Shown: positions 60,507 through 64,000 of the stretch, in pieces | Layout of the letters: each line of letters begins with the position of its first letter | Numbering within the stretch: the first letter of the stretch is position 1 | Assembly: GCF_040605455.1 (NCBI RefSeq) | Contig: NZ_JBEXCV010000009.1 | Span: forward strand, 1 to 64,000 | Length of the DNA stretch: 64,000 nt | From: Embleya sp040605455 | Lineage (GTDB): Bacteria; Actinomycetota; Actinomycetes; Streptomycetales; Streptomycetaceae | Direction: 5' to 3' | Position numbers and translations under genes: made by a program | The notes under the pieces: model-generated | What the model saw: the letters and a program-made list of their open reading frames with translations, nothing else | What the model was told of the DNA's origin: nothing | Databases searched by the model: none

Positions 60507-61538
60507 ATGTCGCTCACGCTCTACGTCGATGCCGCCCGCTGGCGCAAGCACCAGGACGGGGTACGCGACAGGTTCCCCGGTCTCGTACCGGTGATGAAGG
60601 GCAACGGGTACGGATTCACCAACCCCAGGCTGGCCGCGGAGGCCGCCCGGATGTGCGTGGACACCGTGGCCGTGGGGACCACGTACGAGGCCGCGGTGGT
60701 CAAGGACCACTTCGACGGCAAGGTCCTGGTGCTCACCCCGTACCTGCGCGGCGAGGAGGCGGTCCCGCTGCCGGATCGCACCATCCGTACCGTCTCCTCG
60801 GTGCAGGCCGCCCGGGATCTGGTGGGCTGCCGGGTGGTGGTCGCGTGCATGACCACGATGAAGCGCGACGGGGTCACCGAGGAGGAGCTGGTCAAGCTCC
60901 GCACCGGGATGGACGACGTGCGGTTGGAGGGCTTCTCGCTGCACCTGCCGCTCGACCACCCGGACGGGTACGACCCGGTGGCCGAGGTGGTGGGCTGGGT
61001 CGAGCGGCTGCGCGCGGCCCGGCTGCCGGTGCGCACGATGTACGTCAGCCATCTCACCGCGTCCGAGCTCGCGGTGCTGCGCGAGCGGCACCCGGACACC
61101 GAGTTCCGGCCGCGAATCGGCACCGACCTGTGGCTGGGCGACCACGACGCGCTGGCCAGCCGGGGCACCGTGCTGGACGTGGTGCGAATCGCGCGCGGCG
61201 AGCGGTTCGGCTACCGCCAGCGCAAGGCGCCCAGTGACGGGCACCTGGTGGTGGTCAGCGGCGGCACCGCCCAGGGTGTGGGCCTGGAGGCGCCCAAGAC
61301 CGTGCGCGGGGTGATGCCGCGCGCCAAGGGCGTCGCTCGGGCCGGCCTGGCCACCGTCAACCGCTCGTTGTCCCCGTTCACCTGGGCGGGCAAGCAGCGC
61401 TGGTTCGCCGAGCCGCCGCACATGCAGGTCAGCCTGCTGTTCCTGGCCAACGACGTGGCCCCGCCCAAGCCCGGCGACGAGTTGGAGGCCGCGCTGCGGC
61501 ACACCACGACGCACTTCGACCGGATCGCCATTCGCTGA
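60507..61538 (+). CDS. Alanine-racemase-like PLP (fold type III) protein
   Basis: A 343-residue protein with the N-terminal PLP barrel of alanine racemases; the Schiff-base Lys31 lies in PVMKGNGYGFTNPRLA, where classical Alr has VVKANAYGHG. It is about 30-40 residues shorter than normal Alr, and the C-terminal beta domain is divergent; I do not see the usual catalytic Tyr motif, so true racemase activity is uncertain. ATG 60507. It follows FemX by 132 bp in the same direction, fitting a role in bridge or stem-peptide amino-acid supply. Confidence 0.75.
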   Translation: MSLTLYVDAARWRKHQDGVRDRFPGLVPVMKGNGYGFTNPRLAAEAARMCVDTVAVGTTYEAAVVKDHFDGKVLVLTPYLRGEEAVPLPDRTIRTVSSVQAARDLVGCRVVVACMTTMKRDGVTEEELVKLRTGMDDVRLEGFSLHLPLDHPDGYDPVAEVVGWVERLRAARLPVRTMYVSHLTASELAVLRERHPDTEFRPRIGTDLWLGDHDALASRGTVLDVVRIARGERFGYRQRKAPSDGHLVVVSGGTAQGVGLEAPKTVRGVMPRAKGVARAGLATVNRSLSPFTWAGKQRWFAEPPHMQVSLLFLANDVAPPKPGDELEAALRHTTTHFDRIAIR

Positions 61539-61550
61539 CCCGGACGACGC

Positions 61551-61597
61551 AAGCGGCCTCGGCCGCGGCGGGCGAACCGCCGTGACCGAGGCCGCTT
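61551..61597. terminator. Bidirectional terminator
   Basis: AAGCGGCCTCGG (61551-61562) and CCGAGGCCGCTT (61586-61597) form a 12-bp stem, with a second CGGCGG/CCGCCG stem inside the loop. It lies between the convergent racemase-like and glycosyltransferase genes. Confidence 0.85.
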
Positions 61598-61605
61598 TCG
61601 CGTGT

Positions 61606-63036
61606 TCAGCCCTGCGCGCGGGCCAGGACCGAGTTCGGCACGAATACGTCCGGCGCCCGGTCGAGCACGCCGCCCGAAGGGTCGTCGCCACCGTCCGCGC
61701 GCACCGGGTCCCGGTCCGGGCGCAGGATGTCGCGCACCACCACCAGGCAGATGTACGCGGTACCGAGCAGGTGCAGCAGGATCACCACGTGGTACGCGTT
61801 CTGCGACAGGCCCTTGCCGGAGAACGAGGCAATGTACATCCACACGCCGATGAAGTACGTCACCTCGCACGCCTGCCAGATCAGGAAGTCCCGCCAGCGC
61901 GGCCGGGCCAGCACCGCCAGCGGGATCAACCACAGCACGTACTGCGGCGAGTAGACCTTGTTGGTCAGGATGAAGGCCGCCACGATCAGGAACACCAGTT
62001 GGGCGAACCGCGGTCGGCGCGGCGCGTACATGCTCAGCGCGGCGATCGCCAGGCAGCACAGCACCAGGCCGAGCGTGACGTAGGTGTTCAGGTGCTCCAG
62101 GGGTCGGCCGTCGCGCTGCTGGATGATCAACCAGATCGACCCGTAGTCGGCGGGCCGGTCCTGGCTGAACGTGTAGAAGAGTTTCCAGCCCTCGCGGATG
62201 TGCAATCCGCCGTCGAAGTCCAGCATCACCGGCAGGTTCACCACCAGCCAGGACGCCGTCGCCGCCGCCGCGGTCTTGGCGAACGCCACCATCCGGCCCG
62301 AGCGCAGACACAGCAGGAACAGCGGTGCCAGCAACAGCACCGGATACAGCTTGGCCGCGGTCGCCAGGCCGATCAGCACGCCGGCGACCACCACGTTGCG
62401 CCGCGCCCACGACCACATCGCCACCGCCGTCAGCGCGACCGCGACCAGGTCCCAGTTGATCAGCCCGTTCAGCGCCAACGCGGGTGCACAGGCCACCATC
62501 GCGGCATCCCAGGGACGTCGCCCGGACGTGCCCTTGACCGCGATCACGGTCACCACGGCACAGGCCATCATGATCAACGCGTTGATCATCACGAACCACA
62601 ACTGCTCGTCCTGCAGATCACCCCCGGTGATGTCCCCGGCCGCCCGCGACAGGGTCGCGGCGAAGGTCATCACCCCGCCGGTGATGACCGGGTACTCCAG
62701 GAACTTCATGTCCTTGTCGCCGGTCTCCTGGAAGTACGGGATCTTCCCGTCCGCGAGACCACGATTGATGTACAGGTGCGGCATGTCGCTGTAGCACGCG
62801 TGCGAGTACTGCGTGGTGCCGGAGAACCAACCGCCGTCGTAGCAGGGCTTCTTCTGCATGATGCCGAGCGCGAAGCAGACCACCGCGAGCAGCACGAGCA
62901 CCCGGACGGGGGTCCACCACCGGTTCGGCACGAACCGGATCCGGCGGCCGGCCGGTCCGCCGACGAGCTCGCTGCCCGCCCGGACCACGGGGTCGTCCCG
63001 AGTGGGCAGGACGGGTTCGGTCGATGTCGGCGTCAT
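61606..63036 (-). CDS. GT87-type polyprenyl-phosphate mannosyltransferase-like protein
   Basis: A 476-residue GT-C integral membrane glycosyltransferase of the GT87/DUF2029 family, with about 10-11 helices. The first outer loop has YINRGLADGKIPYF and the KFLEYPVITGG acidic region; the NWDLVAVALTAVAMWSW and LATAAKLYPVLLLAPLFLL segments are typical. Such enzymes use polyprenyl-phosphate mannose to build envelope glycans. ATG 63036 has GAGAGG nine bases upstream; the ATG at 63045 is too close to it. Confidence 0.88.
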   Translation of the reverse strand: MTPTSTEPVLPTRDDPVVRAGSELVGGPAGRRIRFVPNRWWTPVRVLVLLAVVCFALGIMQKKPCYDGGWFSGTTQYSHACYSDMPHLYINRGLADGKIPYFQETGDKDMKFLEYPVITGGVMTFAATLSRAAGDITGGDLQDEQLWFVMINALIMMACAVVTVIAVKGTSGRRPWDAAMVACAPALALNGLINWDLVAVALTAVAMWSWARRNVVVAGVLIGLATAAKLYPVLLLAPLFLLCLRSGRMVAFAKTAAAATASWLVVNLPVMLDFDGGLHIREGWKLFYTFSQDRPADYGSIWLIIQQRDGRPLEHLNTYVTLGLVLCCLAIAALSMYAPRRPRFAQLVFLIVAAFILTNKVYSPQYVLWLIPLAVLARPRWRDFLIWQACEVTYFIGVWMYIASFSGKGLSQNAYHVVILLHLLGTAYICLVVVRDILRPDRDPVRADGGDDPSGGVLDRAPDVFVPNSVLARAQG

Positions 63037-63093
63037 GGCGCCCATCCTCTCGCGCTCCCCGAGGAGGCTGCCCTCGCCGGCCGGATACGACAA

Positions 63094-63127
63094 CGCGTGC
63101 CCCACCGCCGAGGCGATGGGGCACGCG
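63094..63127 (-). terminator. Hairpin after the PBP gene
   Basis: CGCGTGCCCCA (63094-63104) and TGGGGCACGCG (63117-63127) pair perfectly. It lies 33 bp after the PBP stop on the minus strand, before the glycosyltransferase gene. Confidence 0.8.
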
Positions 63128-63159
63128 TAAGGCTAGTGCGGGTGCGGCCCCGCCACCGG

Positions 63160-64000
63160 TCAGCCGCCCCGGCCGCCGATGATGAAGCCGTTCGCTCCGC
63201 CACCGCCTCGGGGGCCGCCCTGTGAGCCTCCGGGCGGATCCGAGCTCGGTGGCCTGCTGCTGCTCGGCGGCTTGGTGCTGTGCCCGCCGCCGGGGTCACC
63301 GGTGCCGCCCTGCGGGCCGCCCCCGGGCGTGGTGGACGTCGGCGGCGCCGACGTGGTCGGCGGCGCACTGGACGTCGGCGGCGGCGACGGCGCGCGCGAC
63401 GTCGGCGGCGCGCTCGACGGCGGGAGCGTCGCGTTGTCCTTCTTGTCGTACTTCTCGCCCGGCTGGGCGAAGTCCGTGGTCGGCAGGCCGTCCATGGCCT
63501 TCTTCATGTACTCGGTCCACACCATCGTCGGCATCGCACCACCGTGCACCGATCCACCGCCGCCCAGACCTTCCAGCGACAACCGGACGTGCGTGTTGGG
63601 ATCCTCCCGGAACAGCGCGACCGAGGTCGCCAGTTGCGGTGTGTAACCCACGAACCACGCCGACTTGTTCTCGTCGGTGGTACCGGTCTTGCCGGCCACC
63701 GGGCGGTTCAGCTTCTTCGCTTCCCGGCCGGTGCCGTCATTCAGCGGCGGGTTGTCCACGACCCGCATCATGACCTGGTTGACAGTGTCCGCAACGTTCT
63801 TCTCGAAGAGCGGCTTGGGCTCGTGCTTGGGCAGATCCCGCTTCGAGCCGTTGTAGGTGACTTCCTTGATGTAGTACGGATCGGCGTGTATACCCCGGGC
63901 CGCGAAGGTGGCGTAGGCCTCGGCCATGTCCAGCGCGCTGGGCGGGGCCACACCGAGGGCTATCACCGGCTCGGGAGCGAAGTCGCCGAGGTTCTCCGGC
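63160..64000 (-). CDS. Class A penicillin-binding protein, C-terminal part
   Basis: Only the last 280 codons lie in the window; the gene continues beyond base 64000. The transpeptidase end has the KTGT box (RPVAGKTGTTDENKSAWFVGYTPQLATSV), preceded by MAEAYATFAARGIHADPYYI, as in bifunctional glycosyltransferase-transpeptidase PBPs. A tail of about 100 residues follows, very rich in Pro, Thr, Ser and Gly with SAPPT repeats, ending IIGGRGG; such extracytoplasmic tails are common in streptomycete PBPs. It cross-links peptidoglycan, with the FemX-like and racemase-like genes nearby. Confidence 0.92.
   Translation of the reverse strand, partial: PENLGDFAPEPVIALGVAPPSALDMAEAYATFAARGIHADPYYIKEVTYNGSKRDLPKHEPKPLFEKNVADTVNQVMMRVVDNPPLNDGTGREAKKLNRPVAGKTGTTDENKSAWFVGYTPQLATSVALFREDPNTHVRLSLEGLGGGGSVHGGAMPTMVWTEYMKKAMDGLPTTDFAQPGEKYDKKDNATLPPSSAPPTSRAPSPPPTSSAPPTTSAPPTSTTPGGGPQGGTGDPGGGHSTKPPSSSRPPSSDPPGGSQGGPRGGGGANGFIIGGRGG

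Overview
The window is very GC-rich actinobacterial DNA, most like Streptomycetaceae (Streptomyces, Kitasatospora, Embleya or Yinghuangia type). The evidence is the codon use, frequent GTG starts, a SigE-family sigma factor, a fused cydDC, a Rex-regulated cyd operon, a branched-chain 2-oxoacid dehydrogenase operon, a mycothiol-enzyme family protein and Streptomyces-style DnaA boxes. From memory of the Streptomyces coelicolor chromosome, cydDC-cydB-cydA-hisC, thiC, dnaB-MATE, rplI-rpsR-ssb-rpsF, femX and the class A PBP lie in this order on one side of oriC. A perfect parS palindrome (38431-38444) agrees with an origin-proximal position. The first ten bases equal the 3' end of a standard Illumina adapter, so base 1 is probably a raw contig end.

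Layout. 0.1-8.6 kb: M18 aminopeptidase, NHL/thioredoxin protein, LURP-one protein, SigE sigma factor with a membrane partner, nitrilase-family amidase, mycothiol-type enzyme, MFS transporter. 8.7-12.3 kb: three-gene bkd operon (E1alpha, E1beta, E2). 12.6-16.6 kb: DevR-like regulator, quinone-reductase-like MDR enzyme, DevS-like GAF kinase. 16.8-22.9 kb: cydA-cydB-cydDC behind two Rex operators. 23.3-29.5 kb: histidinol-phosphate aminotransferase, LacI regulator, metallophosphatase, membrane protein, NfeD-like peptide plus flotillin. 29.5-34.5 kb: a degraded patch with a regulator fragment, a VapBC-type pair whose antitoxin has no normal start, and an ABC transporter with a two-component system in which both kinase and regulator are frameshifted. 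34.6-38 kb: thiC with a TPP riboswitch, a tenA homologue and a cupin. 38-41 kb: small membrane protein, parS, PLP gamma-family enzyme, LysR regulator, Nudix hydrolase. 41.2-45.4 kb: MMPL transporter-kinase-regulator operon. 46.2-47.3 kb: an unusual fusion of a MalT-like P-loop NTPase with a SnoaL-like domain. 47.5-50.1 kb: dnaB interrupted by a class 3 intein. 50.5-52.3 kb: MATE transporter and copper chaperone. 52.5-56.6 kb: a four-gene, stop/start-overlapping operon (PaaK-like adenylating enzyme, small alpha-beta-barrel protein, YghO-like double GNAT, Acg-like nitroreductase) that I cannot match to a described pathway. 56.7-58.5 kb: rpsF-ssb-rpsR-rplI. 58.7-64 kb: cell-wall genes (FemX-like, alanine-racemase-like, GT87 mannosyltransferase-like, class A PBP running off the end).

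How the genes work together. 12.6-23.1 kb reads as an oxygen/redox island: cytochrome bd and its assembly ABC transporter under Rex, flanked by a DevS-like kinase and a DevR-like regulator. thiC and tenA serve thiamine pyrimidine synthesis and salvage. The right end joins replication (dnaB, ssb, DnaA boxes, parS), translation (S6, S18, L9) and peptidoglycan assembly. The best candidates for undescribed biology are the four-gene operon at 52.5-56.6 kb and the STAND-SnoaL fusion at 46.2-47.3 kb. No tRNA, rRNA, CRISPR array, transposase or prophage was seen.
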